Below, piece after piece: positions 40,271 through 49,659 of a stretch of 64,000 bases of DNA. Source of the DNA: Microcaldota archaeon. Lineage in GTDB: Archaea; Micrarchaeota; Micrarchaeia; Micrarchaeales; Micrarchaeaceae. Position numbers and translations under genes: made by a program. The stretch lies in the NCBI GenBank assembly GCA_021799635.1, contig JAJZAB010000001.1, forward strand, positions 408,505 through 472,504, written 5' to 3'. Under the pieces are notes generated by a model. It ran no database searches. It saw nothing but the letters and a program-made list of their open reading frames with translations, and was not told where the DNA came from. How positions within the stretch are numbered: position 1 is the first letter of the stretch; every line of letters starts with the position of its first letter.

Positions 40271-40563
40271 TTAGATGCCCTCTTCAATACCTTTGTTACC
40301 ACAAACGATTTTGTCTTGCTAAGCCTCCTTGTGCCCTCTATCAGGACCTCATCCCCCTGCCTCGCATTTATGCATTCCGGGTTGTAGGCCGGTATCTTTG
40401 AGGTGTTCCTCAGGGACCTTTCGTACTTTTTCAGGAATGTGTTGTATTCGCGTTTCACTATCACTGTCTTCGCCGCCTTGTCGCTGATTACCATTCCCTC
40501 CATCTGGTATCCGTGCGTCTTCAGGTTCCCGTGCACCGGGCACTTCGAATCTTTGCATTCCAA
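40267..40563 (-). CDS. rps17: ribosomal protein uS17
   Basis: Has the archaeal N terminus with [16 protein letters not shown], the OB-fold start [18 protein letters not shown] and [20 protein letters not shown]. Length is 98 residues. The extra Cys pair near the start could bind zinc. Confidence 0.96.
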   Translation of the reverse strand: MECKDSKCPVHGNLKTHGYQMEGMVISDKAAKTVIVKREYNTFLKKYERSLRNTSKIPAYNPECINARQGDEVLIEGTRRLSKTKSFVVTKVLKRASK

Positions 40564-40605
40564 ACAATCATCTTCTAAGCTTAAAGCTCAATTACCGATA
40601 TTCGC

Positions 40606-40941
40606 TCAAAGGCGCCTCCTCCTGTAGAATTTAAAGCCCTTCTCAAGGCGCTCATACGGCCTGAAATTTATCTCGCTGCCATCTACAGTAAATTTACTTT
40701 TGCCGAAAACAAATTTAAAGGTTGAGGCAGCCTTTGGCACCCTTACTCTTCCCTTTTTTGTTTCTATGAGCAGCGTGTTCTTCGTCTCCTCTATTATTCT
40801 GCCTTTTATTCCCTTCTTGAAAATGTCCCTGCTGTCCGCAACTTCTGCGCGCAAGCCTACAAGCTCGTGCAGAACGATGTTTTTATTATTATAATTAGGC
40901 ATATTTAAATCTTTCTTTACGTGTACGCAATCACCATCCAT
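40606..40941 (-). CDS. rnp1: ribonuclease P protein component 1 (p29)
   Basis: The Rpp29/Pop4 Sm-like core is clear: LHELVGLRAEVADSRD, GIKGRIIEETKNTLLIETKK, KFVFGKSKFTVDGSEI. It binds RNase P RNA and assists tRNA 5' maturation. ATG 40941 is listed; ATG 40902 (MPNYNNKNIVLHE) would also give a full domain. It opens the visible spc-type operon, in its normal place before uS17. uL29 and SUI1 are not upstream. Confidence 0.9.
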   Translation of the reverse strand: MDGDCVHVKKDLNMPNYNNKNIVLHELVGLRAEVADSRDIFKKGIKGRIIEETKNTLLIETKKGRVRVPKAASTFKFVFGKSKFTVDGSEINFRPYERLEKGFKFYRRRRL

Positions 40942-40973
40942 AAAAGAATCAAATCAGTGTAGCCAGGCTGGGT

Positions 40974-42194
40974 CTACCTAACTATTATTCGGTCTGATAC
41001 GCTTGTAATCCTGTCAATGTCATACTTTATAGTATTCCCGTAGTCTGTCTTGACCAGCATTTCGCCCCTTCTGGAATCAACGGCTATGACCTTGCCCACG
41101 TACGCTCCTATGTCATTTATAACATGCTTGTCCTTTATCTTGACCTTTCTTATCGCCCTGCCCCTGAGGACCGAGCTGGTTTTTGATATCAGATATCCGA
41201 ATATTACAGCAAAGCCGCTGTACAGCAGGAACTGCCAGAAGTAGAGCTGTGCAAGTATCCAGGCAGCGGTAAAATAGATCACAAGTATGGTTATTATGCC
41301 ATAGCCAACATATGTGCCCTGCGCTATCGCTTTGTAGTGCATGCGTTTGTTCTCAAAGTCCATCACCCTGCCTATCAGGTACAGGACCATGCTCATAGGG
41401 AACAGCAGTATAAATCCTTCCACTGTATCGGCGCTTATCGTCAGCGGGTTCTTTGTTATCGAAAGCGCACTGGTGTAAGAACCATACCCTATTATCAGAC
41501 TTATCACTAAAAAGACTATCGATATGGTGTAGAAAACAAAGCTCAGCTTCTCCACGCTGAAGCCCAGCCCCTTGAAGGAGTTTACTAGAGATTCCTCCAC
41601 GCCGAAGCCCTTTGACAGAAGGTAGATGCCAATCAGTGCAACAGGAAGCTGCCATCCATAGTTGAAGTAGTAGCTCAGCGCGAATAGCAGAAGCAGTACC
41701 GCAGGTATACCAAACACTATTCTTGCGTAGTGCGGCTCCTTCAGCTTCTCTATGATTGCAAAATATGTGTTTTCAAACCTCTCCGCCTGCTTCATCCTCA
41801 CAAGATCCACGCTATTTACCTTTATTCTTGTCTTGAGTATCGGCAGAACCCTTGTGTCGCTGGCGCCGTCAGTCACAAGCACACAGGCGTCAGACTTGAA
41901 CCTGTCCAGCACCACATCCAGCTGCTTGGCCAAAGCGGCATCGGCTACATACCCCTCTTTCTCCGCGCCGGTGATTGTGGCTACCGATACGGGAAGGCCG
42001 TTCCCCTTAAGCTCGTCATATTTTCTAACCGCTTCGAACATTGTGTTTGCATCGGTTTCCTGAGGATCGGCCAGGGCCAGCTTGGCAGCTGCGTTAAGGT
42101 TGTCCGACCTTCCTATTACAGGTCCGCTGATTTTTGCTTTCCTGTAAAGATCGTTGTCGATATCTACGGCCAGGACCAGGATTCTTTCGGGCAT
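40974..42194 (-). CDS. DUF373-family membrane protein
   Basis: The 406-residue protein has an N-terminal cytoplasmic alpha/beta domain (ILVLAVDIDNDLYRKAKISG, SDACVLVTDGASDTRVLPIL) and a C-terminal half with eight or so membrane helices, then a short soluble end (IGAYVGKVIAVDSRRGEMLV). This is the archaeal DUF373 layout. The function is unknown. It is directly upstream of the p29 gene on the same strand. Confidence 0.88.
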   Translation of the reverse strand: MPERILVLAVDIDNDLYRKAKISGPVIGRSDNLNAAAKLALADPQETDANTMFEAVRKYDELKGNGLPVSVATITGAEKEGYVADAALAKQLDVVLDRFKSDACVLVTDGASDTRVLPILKTRIKVNSVDLVRMKQAERFENTYFAIIEKLKEPHYARIVFGIPAVLLLLFALSYYFNYGWQLPVALIGIYLLSKGFGVEESLVNSFKGLGFSVEKLSFVFYTISIVFLVISLIIGYGSYTSALSITKNPLTISADTVEGFILLFPMSMVLYLIGRVMDFENKRMHYKAIAQGTYVGYGIITILVIYFTAAWILAQLYFWQFLLYSGFAVIFGYLISKTSSVLRGRAIRKVKIKDKHVINDIGAYVGKVIAVDSRRGEMLVKTDYGNTIKYDIDRITSVSDRIIVR

Positions 42195-42332
42195 CAGATT
42201 CCCCTTGTATTGTAGTATAAATGCTGCAGAACAGAATAAAAACCTTTTTATTACTTTTGGTAATGTGGAATACTAGGAACCTGACAAATTAAAAACTCTC
42301 CTTTTTATAAAGACCTTACTGCAGGGTTCTCC

Positions 42333-42572
42333 TTGATTGCGCGGGACAGTACGGGCAATCGAAAGAACCTTTTCCAGACCAAAGGAGGTATTTGGTCTTT
42401 CGAAAAACAGGCTTGTCAGTATAAACAGGGTGCAATCCAATTGCTGCATAAGGATAAAGATATAAATGCATCAATAAATATACTCAAAAGAGCTGCGGGA
42501 TGGCACCCTGGAGCTAGAAAACGCCTGCCGGCAAGCCAGGGAGTGTCCTTCAGCCACCTAGGATTGCCTTAA
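42333..42572 (+). pseudogene. relic of an IS200/IS605-type tnpB C terminus
   Basis: The translated segment around 42448-42500 reads LLHKDKDINASINILKRAAG, which matches the end of TnpB/OrfB proteins (usually D-x-N-A-x-x-N-I-L), followed by GARKRLPASQGVSF. Upstream, the zinc-finger and RuvC parts are missing. A hairpin AGACCAAA-GGAGGTA-TTTGGTCT lies at 42376-42398. The fragment fills the 447-base gap between the DUF373 and glycosyltransferase genes. It is inferred to be a dead insertion remnant. Confidence 0.6.
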
Positions 42573-42640
42573 AAAGCAGGCCATGGAGCCTCACTCCAGT
42601 TTGAATACTATGACAAAGCAGAAATGTCAAAACTGATCCA

Positions 42641-43342
42641 ATGGCAGATTACTCTGATACAACAGTAATAATACCAACGCTCAACGAAGAGGGCAGCATA
42701 GGCAAGCTGTTGAAGCAGCTCCTTAAGATGTACGCCGGCATACACATCATAGTCGCAGATGACGGCTCCACAGACTCTACAATCGTGGTGGTCCGCAGAA
42801 TCATGGCAAGGCACTCGAGGGTGAAATTCCTGGACAGGTCAGCTGAGAAAAAGCACGGAATCACGGCCAGCGTGATAGATGCATCGCTCATAGTAAATAC
42901 AAAAAAGATAGTGGTTATGGACGGCGATATGCAGCATCCTCCAGAGAAGGTAGGTAAATTGATCAAGGCACTGGATCAGAGCGACATAGCGATAGGATGC
43001 AGGACGAGGATTAGGAAGTGGGGGTTTCACAGAAAGATACTTTCAAAGGGTATAACATTAATAGCCGTGGCCTCATTCAAGCTCAGGGGCAAAAGGACAA
43101 CCAGCGATATGATGTCGGGATTTTTCGGGATAAGGACAAGGTTGCTAGGGAGCATAGTCGCCGGCAGAAGAAGCGAGTTCGTAGATACCGGATACAAGGT
43201 GCTTCTCGACATACTAAGGGTTGCAGGCAACGATGTAAAGATATCCGAGGTGCCGTACTCCACATTCCATGACAGGACAAAGGGAAGGTCGAAGTTCAAG
43301 CCGAGGCACATGGTGACTACGCTCGTTTCCGCGCTAAGGTAG
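42641..43342 (+). CDS. family 2 glycosyltransferase (dolichol-phosphate mannosyltransferase-like)
   Basis: The GT-A fold motifs are TVIIPTLNEEGSIGKLL, ADDGSTDST and the DxD-type VMDGDMQHPPEK, then GCRTRIRKWGFHRKILSKG and TSDMMSGFFGIR, all close to DPM1-type enzymes. The 233 residues hold no membrane anchor. It probably charges a polyprenyl phosphate with a sugar for surface glycans or N-glycosylation, which fits the many sequon-rich surface proteins here. The flippase gene follows 11 bases later. Confidence 0.9.
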   Translation: MADYSDTTVIIPTLNEEGSIGKLLKQLLKMYAGIHIIVADDGSTDSTIVVVRRIMARHSRVKFLDRSAEKKHGITASVIDASLIVNTKKIVVMDGDMQHPPEKVGKLIKALDQSDIAIGCRTRIRKWGFHRKILSKGITLIAVASFKLRGKRTTSDMMSGFFGIRTRLLGSIVAGRRSEFVDTGYKVLLDILRVAGNDVKISEVPYSTFHDRTKGRSKFKPRHMVTTLVSALR

Positions 43343-43353
43343 CTGATGATTAT

Positions 43354-44940
43354 ATGGCACCGAACTACGATAGCACTGTAGAGACGGAAGCCTACGTTTC
43401 TGAGATAGGTTCCAGGACTGCGAACACAATAAGCTACGTGCTGTTGGGCAAGTTTGCATCCCTAATATTTGCCGGCATAGCTTTCATAGTAGTGGCCAGG
43501 GTCCTCGGGCCAAGCACTTACGGGATATACACCCTGGCTCTCGCAGTGTCAGGCTTTTTCGGCAGCGTTGGGAACCTTGGGGTCAGCACAGCGCTGAATA
43601 AATTCATACCGGAATACATATTAAGGAAGGACAAAAAGTCCCTGGAGGCAATCCTGGCCAACGGCTACTTCATAACTATAACGTTCGGAGTCGTCCTGGC
43701 CGTAATTACCGTGGCGTTCGGACCCGCAATAGCCAACTACGTATTCCACAATCCATCATATACGTACTTCATAGACATTGCAGCCCTGTCCATAATATCG
43801 TCGATGCTTTTCGGCGCCTCATACTCCGTTCTTCTCGGATTCAATAACGGATCCAGGGTAGCTGCAATAAACATAGTTCAGGCCATCATCCAGTCCGGGG
43901 TAGGAATAACCCTGGTGCTTCTCGGCCTTGGGGCCGCGGCCCCGATATTCGGGATTGTCATAGGCCAGATGTCCGGATTCTTCTATTCGCTGTATCTAAT
44001 ATACGGGAAAAATAGGATAAGGATGCTGGTGAGTCCCTCGGTAAAGGAGATAAGAAGGATATTCAAGTTCTCCCTGCCGATAGCAGGGTCTAACTTACTC
44101 CAGTCCATTTCAAGCAACCTTTCCTTCATAGTCCTAGGTGCATTCGCTGCCACAATAATAATCGGCAACGTCGGCATAGCAACGAAGTTCAACTCCCTAA
44201 TAGATGTCGTATCAGGATCCATAAGCGTTTCGTTGCTTGCACTTTTCTCAACCACCATTGCCGGCTCAAAGATGAAGGACAAGATGGGGAAGCTGTACAG
44301 CTATACGCTTTATTATACATTCATACTACTGAGCCCGATGCTATTATTCATCGCAATCCTGGCAAAGCCGTTCTCGTACGTCGCCTTCAGCAGCATATAC
44401 CAGAGCGCCCCGCTTTTCATATCGGTCATGTGCATAGGCACCCTTATCGGCATAGCAGGCACCTACGCCAGCACCCTTCTCACCAGCGCCAACATGGTCA
44501 AGTACATTTTGAAGTACAACGCCATAATAGCTGTAGTACAGCTGGCCGCCCTGCCGTTCATAATACCAATATTCAAAGGCATAGGCCTCATAGTCCTAGT
44601 GTATGTCATAACCCCGATACTGACTGACGCCCTTTTCATATGGAAGAGCAGCAGGCTCTACAGCCTGAAGTTCGACTTCAATAAGCTATACAGGATCTCT
44701 GCCGCAAACGCGGTGCCAATGCTGCTGCTGGTTCCTCTGGTGGTACTATGGGGCGGGAACTACATACCGCTGCTGATCACAGGATTTGTGGAGGTTGTGA
44801 TCGTGTACCCAATTACTCTAGCGAGGTTCCGCGGCATAGATAAAAAGGACGTTGCAAGGATAAGAAGCATGTCGCACGGCATACCTGTAGTAGGGTACGT
44901 GATGGGCGCGCTGCTCAAATACGCGACAATTTTCTTTTAG
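43354..44940 (+). CDS. polysaccharide flippase (Wzx/MOP superfamily)
   Basis: The 528-residue protein has about 14 membrane helices. The N-terminal TISYVLLGKFASLIFAGIAF, then VVARVLGPSTYGIYTLALAV, is the usual start of Wzx-type flippases. It is expected to move lipid-linked sugars across the membrane and pairs with the upstream glycosyltransferase. The start is ATG 43354. Confidence 0.9.
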   Translation: MAPNYDSTVETEAYVSEIGSRTANTISYVLLGKFASLIFAGIAFIVVARVLGPSTYGIYTLALAVSGFFGSVGNLGVSTALNKFIPEYILRKDKKSLEAILANGYFITITFGVVLAVITVAFGPAIANYVFHNPSYTYFIDIAALSIISSMLFGASYSVLLGFNNGSRVAAINIVQAIIQSGVGITLVLLGLGAAAPIFGIVIGQMSGFFYSLYLIYGKNRIRMLVSPSVKEIRRIFKFSLPIAGSNLLQSISSNLSFIVLGAFAATIIIGNVGIATKFNSLIDVVSGSISVSLLALFSTTIAGSKMKDKMGKLYSYTLYYTFILLSPMLLFIAILAKPFSYVAFSSIYQSAPLFISVMCIGTLIGIAGTYASTLLTSANMVKYILKYNAIIAVVQLAALPFIIPIFKGIGLIVLVYVITPILTDALFIWKSSRLYSLKFDFNKLYRISAANAVPMLLLVPLVVLWGGNYIPLLITGFVEVVIVYPITLARFRGIDKKDVARIRSMSHGIPVVGYVMGALLKYATIFF

Positions 44941-44999
44941 CAAACGCGGGCTGGGAATCCCGCGCTCTTTGGCGCTGTGATGAGAGCTGCCGCAGAAAG
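44941..44999 (+). repeat. 59-bp dispersed repeat, copy B
   Basis: Starts directly after the flippase TAG stop and shares its core with copy A at 33306-33364. GGGAATCCC near the start is self-complementary. The following TATA-like GGTATAAGC mirrors the TATATAAAA after copy A. Confidence 0.7.
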
Positions 45000-45115
45000 T
45001 GGTATAAGCACGGATGGCAATACAAATAACATAAATCCAGCTCAATTGATGCAGAGGAAGCCCGCGCCATCTATGGGCGGGAAGATGTCACCAAAGCGGA
45101 CATGAACTCATCATA

Positions 45116-46726
45116 TCAATGTTTTTCCTGCCTGCTTCCCAGCGCAGCCCTGACAAAAGCCATGAACAGCGGCGCTGGTGACTCCAACCTAGACTTCAAT
45201 TCCGGGTGCGCTTGAGTACCTATCCCAAAATGGCTCTTCCATTCCACAATTTCCACCACGTTGCCTCCCGCCGTAGTCCCGCTCACCACAAGCCCTTTTT
45301 CCTCCAAGATTTCCCTATAGGTGCTGTTGAATTCATACCTGTGCCTGTGCCTTTCGCTGGCCGACAGTCTGCCGTAGGCGGCGTGAGCCATTGTACCTTC
45401 CCTTATGGCCGCGTCCCACGCGCCAAGCCTCATGGTCCCTCCCTTTGCATCTATCCATTTCTGCGAATCCATGATGTCTATGACCTTGTACGCCGAGTCG
45501 TCGCTGAACTCCGAGGAATTTGCGCCGTCCATTCCGCACACATTCCTGGCGTATTCGATTACCATTAGCTGCATGCCTAGGCACAGTCCGAGATACGGTA
45601 CACCATTCTCCCTGGCAAACTTTATGGCTGCTATCATCCCTTCGATTCCTCTCTCGCCGAATCCGCCCGGCACCAGTACGCCGTCTGCGTCAGCCAGCCT
45701 CCTCTTCACAGAGCCGTCTTCAAGTTCTTCAGACTCTACCCAGTTTATCTTAAGGTTTGCGTTGTTGGCTGCCGCGCTGTGCACCAGCGCCTCCCTCACG
45801 CTAACGTAGGAGTCCTTGAGGTCCATGTACTTTCCCACAATGGCTATCGAGACTTCCTTATCGGCAGAGCGTATGCGGTCTACCAAGCTCTTCCACTTCT
45901 GCACCTTTTCCTTGTTTATGGGCCTGCCGTCGAATTTCAGGTCTGCCATCAGCATGCGGTCAAACCCCTGGCTTATGAAATGCAGCGGCAGCTCGTAGAC
46001 GCTGCCCATGTCAGAGTCGTCCACTATCCGCTCCTTTTTTGTGCTGCTGTGCAGCGCTATTTTTTCCTTTGTTTTTTCAAGAAGCGGCGTGCTGGTCCTG
46101 CATATTATGAAGTTGGGCATTATCCCAAGCTGCATCAGCAGCCTAAGGCCAATCTGCGCTGGTTTGGTCTTCTGCTCTCCAACAACGTCAATTTTTGGTA
46201 TGTAGGTAAGGTTTATGAATACAACTTCGTTCCTGAGGGAGAGCTGCCTCATGGCTTCGATGAAATAGCTGTTCTCTATGTCACCGACAGTCCCGCCTAC
46301 CTCAACCACCACCACATCCGGGCCCTCAGCCTCGGCTATGCCCTCTATATTGCTTATTATCTCATTTGTAAGGTGGGGTATTATCTGCACGTCCTCGCCA
46401 AGGTAGTCGCCCCTCCTCTCCTTTGCTATGACCTTGCTGAAGAGCTTGCCTCCTGTTATGGACTGTATCCCTTTCATGTTGATACCGGAGAAGCGCTCGT
46501 ACATTCCGAAATCCATATCCACTTCGCTTTTGTCATCGAGCACAAATACCTCGCCGTGCCTGTACGGGTTCATAGTTCCGCAGTCGTAGTTTAGGTAACC
46601 GTCGAACTTCACCGGGACTGCCCTGTAATCATAAAAATCGAGTATCTTTAATAAAGAAGAGGTTATTCCGCCCTTGCCCAGGCCGCTGAGCAGCGAGCCA
46701 AATATTACGATGTATTTAGTCTGCAC
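45116..46726 (-). CDS. pyrG: CTP synthase
   Basis: The synthetase half shows SGLGKGGITSSLLKILDF, DCGTMNPYRHGEVFVLDD and GGTVGDIENSYFIEAMRQ. The glutaminase half shows VPGGFGERGIEGMIAAIK, LGLCLGMQLMVIEYARN with the catalytic Cys, and AHPELKSRL with the His/Glu pair. It makes CTP from UTP, ATP and glutamine. The phosphate-binding loop has GLGKGGITS where most enzymes have one Gly fewer. Length is 536 residues, normal. Confidence 0.96.
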   Translation of the reverse strand: MQTKYIVIFGSLLSGLGKGGITSSLLKILDFYDYRAVPVKFDGYLNYDCGTMNPYRHGEVFVLDDKSEVDMDFGMYERFSGINMKGIQSITGGKLFSKVIAKERRGDYLGEDVQIIPHLTNEIISNIEGIAEAEGPDVVVVEVGGTVGDIENSYFIEAMRQLSLRNEVVFINLTYIPKIDVVGEQKTKPAQIGLRLLMQLGIMPNFIICRTSTPLLEKTKEKIALHSSTKKERIVDDSDMGSVYELPLHFISQGFDRMLMADLKFDGRPINKEKVQKWKSLVDRIRSADKEVSIAIVGKYMDLKDSYVSVREALVHSAAANNANLKINWVESEELEDGSVKRRLADADGVLVPGGFGERGIEGMIAAIKFARENGVPYLGLCLGMQLMVIEYARNVCGMDGANSSEFSDDSAYKVIDIMDSQKWIDAKGGTMRLGAWDAAIREGTMAHAAYGRLSASERHRHRYEFNSTYREILEEKGLVVSGTTAGGNVVEIVEWKSHFGIGTQAHPELKSRLESPAPLFMAFVRAALGSRQEKH

Positions 46727-46834
46727 ATACCATTTTTATACAACAAATTAAAAAGCCTTCTGCTAAAAAAAAGGCAGCGCGTAGAAAAGCCATCGGCCAA
46801 CAAATATTTTAATCTTCTTCAATAGTATAAAAGC

Positions 46835-47395
46835 ATGGAAACATCAGCGCGCAAAAGGGCTTTCATAGCCGTAGACGTGCCAGACGAGGTAAGCCTAAAA
46901 GTTGTCAAAAGGATGGATGAGCTTACCAGCGGCGCAATTCACTTCGGTACAGAAATGCACATAACAATCTTGTTCCTTGGGGACATAAGCAGCGAGAAGG
47001 CATCGCGTGTATCGTATCTGCTTTCCAAGCTCCAGGCCAGCCAGTTCCCAGTGTCCTTCAGCGGCGTAGGGGAGTTTAGGAACAACGGCAGGATAGTGCT
47101 GTTTGCAAAAATATCAGACGGGGCGGATAGGATAGATGCCCTTCGCGCCGCAATCATTCCAGGCATAATTGCTGCAGGGATAAAGATTGAAGGCAGGGAG
47201 TATGTCCCCCACATGACGCTCTGCAGAATAAAGGAAGGCACAGATGCAGCTGAGGCTGCAGCAATGGTTGCGGCAAGAAGCTCAACCGAGTGCATCGGGA
47301 GCTTTGTGTGCAGGCAGGTAAAGCTGAAGCATAGCTCTGCCATAAACGGCCGGTTTGTGCACGACGATATATTCGTTAAGGAGCTTATCCCATGA
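46835..47395 (+). CDS. thpR: RNA 2',3'-cyclic phosphodiesterase
   Basis: The two 2H motifs are TEMHITILFLGDI (about residue 46) and VPHMTLCRIKEG (about 129). The start RKRAFIAVDVPDEVSLKVVK is typical of ThpR/LigT proteins, which open 2',3'-cyclic phosphates and may act in tRNA processing. This is the housekeeping type, unlike the AT-rich 2H protein at 10.6 kb. It overlaps the next, convergent gene by 11 bases. Confidence 0.9.
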   Translation: METSARKRAFIAVDVPDEVSLKVVKRMDELTSGAIHFGTEMHITILFLGDISSEKASRVSYLLSKLQASQFPVSFSGVGEFRNNGRIVLFAKISDGADRIDALRAAIIPGIIAAGIKIEGREYVPHMTLCRIKEGTDAAEAAAMVAARSSTECIGSFVCRQVKLKHSSAINGRFVHDDIFVKELIP

Positions 47396-47972
47396 TGCTC
47401 TTCTCATACTGCTCAATCGTAGTGCTGTTTAACAGCTCTCCAGGCCTGTACAACCTGTCAAGCATTAGTATGTTGTAGCTCATTCCGGTGTGCAGGTCTA
47501 TAGCTATGTTTCGCACCTCCTTCCCGAAAAGGTCTATCTCGGTTGCCTGGAGCTTTGTGCTCGATATGAAGTCCGATATCGAATACAGCTGCATGTGGTC
47601 CTGCCCATCCTGCATGCCGAAGAGCCTTAGCTCGAAGTTTGGCCTTTTTATGGATCCCACGTACTTCCTGAGCTGCGCCCTTATGGCGTCCGTAAAATAT
47701 GCGAATCGCGCGGCCATGCAGCTGCTGGAATTGAAGTCGTATATGCTTAGGAAAATGTCGTATGTCAGGTTCGTGCATGCCATGTATCTTCTCTTCAGCT
47801 TATTGTATCCAATCTCAGATTCCAGCTTTCCTACATCAAGGTATTTTACATTGTCGAAAGCATCTATCTTTGACTTTGAGACGTGCGGCCTTTTCTTGAA
47901 CGCCCTAAGGTAGTGCTGCGAGCCGAAGCCTCTGGTGTGAAGCTCCTCAAGAAACAATACCTCAAAACTCAA
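47385..47972 (-). CDS. protein of unknown function (195 aa)
   Basis: A soluble protein with mixed helices and strands (LFLEELHTRGFGSQHYLRAF, NLTYDIFLSIYDFNSSSCMA, RPNFELRLFGMQDGQDHMQL). No domain is recognised. It is convergent with thpR and divergent from rpoD. Confidence 0.6.
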   Translation of the reverse strand: MSFEVLFLEELHTRGFGSQHYLRAFKKRPHVSKSKIDAFDNVKYLDVGKLESEIGYNKLKRRYMACTNLTYDIFLSIYDFNSSSCMAARFAYFTDAIRAQLRKYVGSIKRPNFELRLFGMQDGQDHMQLYSISDFISSTKLQATEIDLFGKEVRNIAIDLHTGMSYNILMLDRLYRPGELLNSTTIEQYEKSIMG

Positions 47973-48093
47973 TACAACACCAACGATATCAAGGAAATGC
48001 AGTACAAAATAGTCTCTCTACTAAAGTTATATAAATATTGTTGTGTATAATTCTGTTATCTGATTGCTCTTACGGCTAGATCAAGTGAGGATT

Positions 48094-48669
48094 ATGAAAA
48101 TTGACGTTCTAGAGGATAGTAAGGCCAGCATGAGCTTTACAATAAAGGATTGCACCAACGGATACGCCAACGCACTCAGAAGGATATCCATGAACAGCAT
48201 CCCAACCTTTGCGATAGACAGGGTCACATTTTACGAGAACTCCAGTGCAATATTCGATGAGTACATAGCGCACAGGATAGGCCTTGTGCCTATAACAACG
48301 CCGCAGAAGGGATACGGCGAAAAGGATGAGATACTTTTCACCCTTGAGGCTACCGGTCCAAAAACAGTATATTCAAGCGAGCTGGTCACGTCGGACAACG
48401 ATGTTAAAGTTGCCAATGACAAGATACCAATAATAAAGCTTGGAGATGACCAGAGGCTCAGGATAGAGGCGAAGGCCGTCATGGGGACCGCCCTGAAGCA
48501 CGCAAAATTCCAGCCAGGCCTAGCTACCTTCGACCAGAAGGACGCCAGCACGTTCCAATTTTACATCGAATCCTTTGGCCAGATGCCGCCCAGGCAAATA
48601 CTTAATAAGGCTTTTGATGTAATAGAAGAGGAAATCAGCGATATAGAAAAGAAGGTTAAGAAATTATGA
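48094..48669 (+). CDS. rpoD: DNA-directed RNA polymerase subunit D
   Basis: The Rpb3/alpha-type motif reads CTNGYANALRRISMNSIPTF at residues 23-42, followed by IAHRIGLVPITTP. It dimerises with RpoL to nucleate polymerase assembly. ATG 48094 is chosen; the longer frame from 48064 is not conserved-looking. No FeS-cluster domain is present (191 residues). It opens the operon that continues to uS2. TGA is one base before tRNA-Leu. Confidence 0.96.
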   Translation: MKIDVLEDSKASMSFTIKDCTNGYANALRRISMNSIPTFAIDRVTFYENSSAIFDEYIAHRIGLVPITTPQKGYGEKDEILFTLEATGPKTVYSSELVTSDNDVKVANDKIPIIKLGDDQRLRIEAKAVMGTALKHAKFQPGLATFDQKDASTFQFYIESFGQMPPRQILNKAFDVIEEEISDIEKKVKKL

Positions 48670-48670
48670 G

Positions 48671-48776
48671 GCGGGGGTGGCAGAGCTTGGCCAAATGCGC
48701 AGGACTGAGGTGCATAACTTTGCTTGGAACTCCTGTGTCTTTAGTGACTGCGTGAGTTCAAATCTCACCCCCCGCA
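48671..48776 (+). tRNA. tRNA-Leu (GAG) with intron, inside a ribosomal-protein operon
   Basis: Acceptor GCGGGGG pairs with CCCCCGC. The anticodon stem CAGGA/TCCTG encloses CTGAGG, 19 extra bases, then C, giving anticodon GAG and a canonical 37/38 intron. A variable arm (GTC/GAC) and T arm GTGAG-TTCAAAT-CTCAC complete it. Without the intron it is 87 bases. It starts two bases after the rpoD stop and ends nine bases before the eL18 ATG. Confidence 0.92.
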
Positions 48777-48785
48777 TGTGATTGC

Positions 48786-49136
48786 ATGAAAGTTAATGTT
48801 GAAAGAGCAGATGTAAAGGAATGGATCGACCTGATCAGCGCCAGCCGCGCTGCCGGAAAGTCTGCCAAGGTGTGGGATAGGGTTTATCACCTGGTCAACG
48901 TCCCATCTAGGAGGAGAGTAAGCGTGAACCTGTACAAAATAAACAAATTCACAAATGAGGGCGACAACGTGGCGGTCCCTGGAAAGGTGCTGTCGGTGGG
49001 CTCAATGGACCACAAGGTAAACATAACGGCCATAGAGTTTTCCCAGGAGGCGCTCACAAGGCTCAGGGAAGCAGGCTGTACTATAGTGGACATAAGGGAG
49101 ATGCTGGCTTCAAAAAAGGTAAGCGTTATAATATAG
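48786..49136 (+). CDS. rpl18e: ribosomal protein eL18
   Basis: Recognised by ERADVKEWIDLISASRAAGK, VWDRVYHLVNVPSRRRVSVN and NVAVPGKVLSVGSMDHKVNI. Length is 116 residues. It is in its normal position between rpoD and uL13, apart from the tRNA inserted in front. Confidence 0.95.
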   Translation: MKVNVERADVKEWIDLISASRAAGKSAKVWDRVYHLVNVPSRRRVSVNLYKINKFTNEGDNVAVPGKVLSVGSMDHKVNITAIEFSQEALTRLREAGCTIVDIREMLASKKVSVII

Positions 49137-49175
49137 CGATTGTGTAGCTTATGGAAAAATGCAGCGTGTGTTTTT

Positions 49176-49622
49176 ATGGATGCGCAGAACGGTACAATAG
49201 TGTTTGACGCTGAAAACAAGGTGCTTGGAAGGATTGCAAGCGCAGTAGCCAAGAGGCTGCTTGAAGGAGATACCGTGGCCGTTGTCAATGCAGAAAAGGC
49301 AATAATAAGCGGGAGAAAGAAGGTTATACTAGAAAGGTACAAGACCAGGATAGACCTGAAGGAAAAGGCAAACCCGGAGCACTCGCCGTACTGGTCCAGG
49401 AGGTCGGACCTGCTTGTGAAAAGGATAATAAGAGGCATGCTGCCTTACCGCATGCCGCGCGGAAAGGCCGCGTACCGAAGGCTCAGGGTCTTCATCGGAG
49501 TGCCGGAATCACTCTCAAAGCTGAAACTGGTTGAGATAGAATCAAAGAATCCGGCCAATATGTATGTTGAACACATCACAATAGCCGAGCTCTCAAGGCT
49601 GCTGGGCTATGAAAAGGCATAA
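49176..49622 (+). CDS. rpl13: ribosomal protein uL13
   Basis: From ATG 49176 it begins MDAQNGTIVFDAENKVLGRI and continues VVNAEKAIISGRKKVILERY and IIRGMLPYRMPRGKAAYRRL, the uL13 core. The extension to 49140 is rejected as not protein-like. Length is 148 residues. Confidence 0.96.
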   Translation: MDAQNGTIVFDAENKVLGRIASAVAKRLLEGDTVAVVNAEKAIISGRKKVILERYKTRIDLKEKANPEHSPYWSRRSDLLVKRIIRGMLPYRMPRGKAAYRRLRVFIGVPESLSKLKLVEIESKNPANMYVEHITIAELSRLLGYEKA

Positions 49623-49659
49623 ATGCATCATGTACTAATATTTTAAAATAATGATTATC

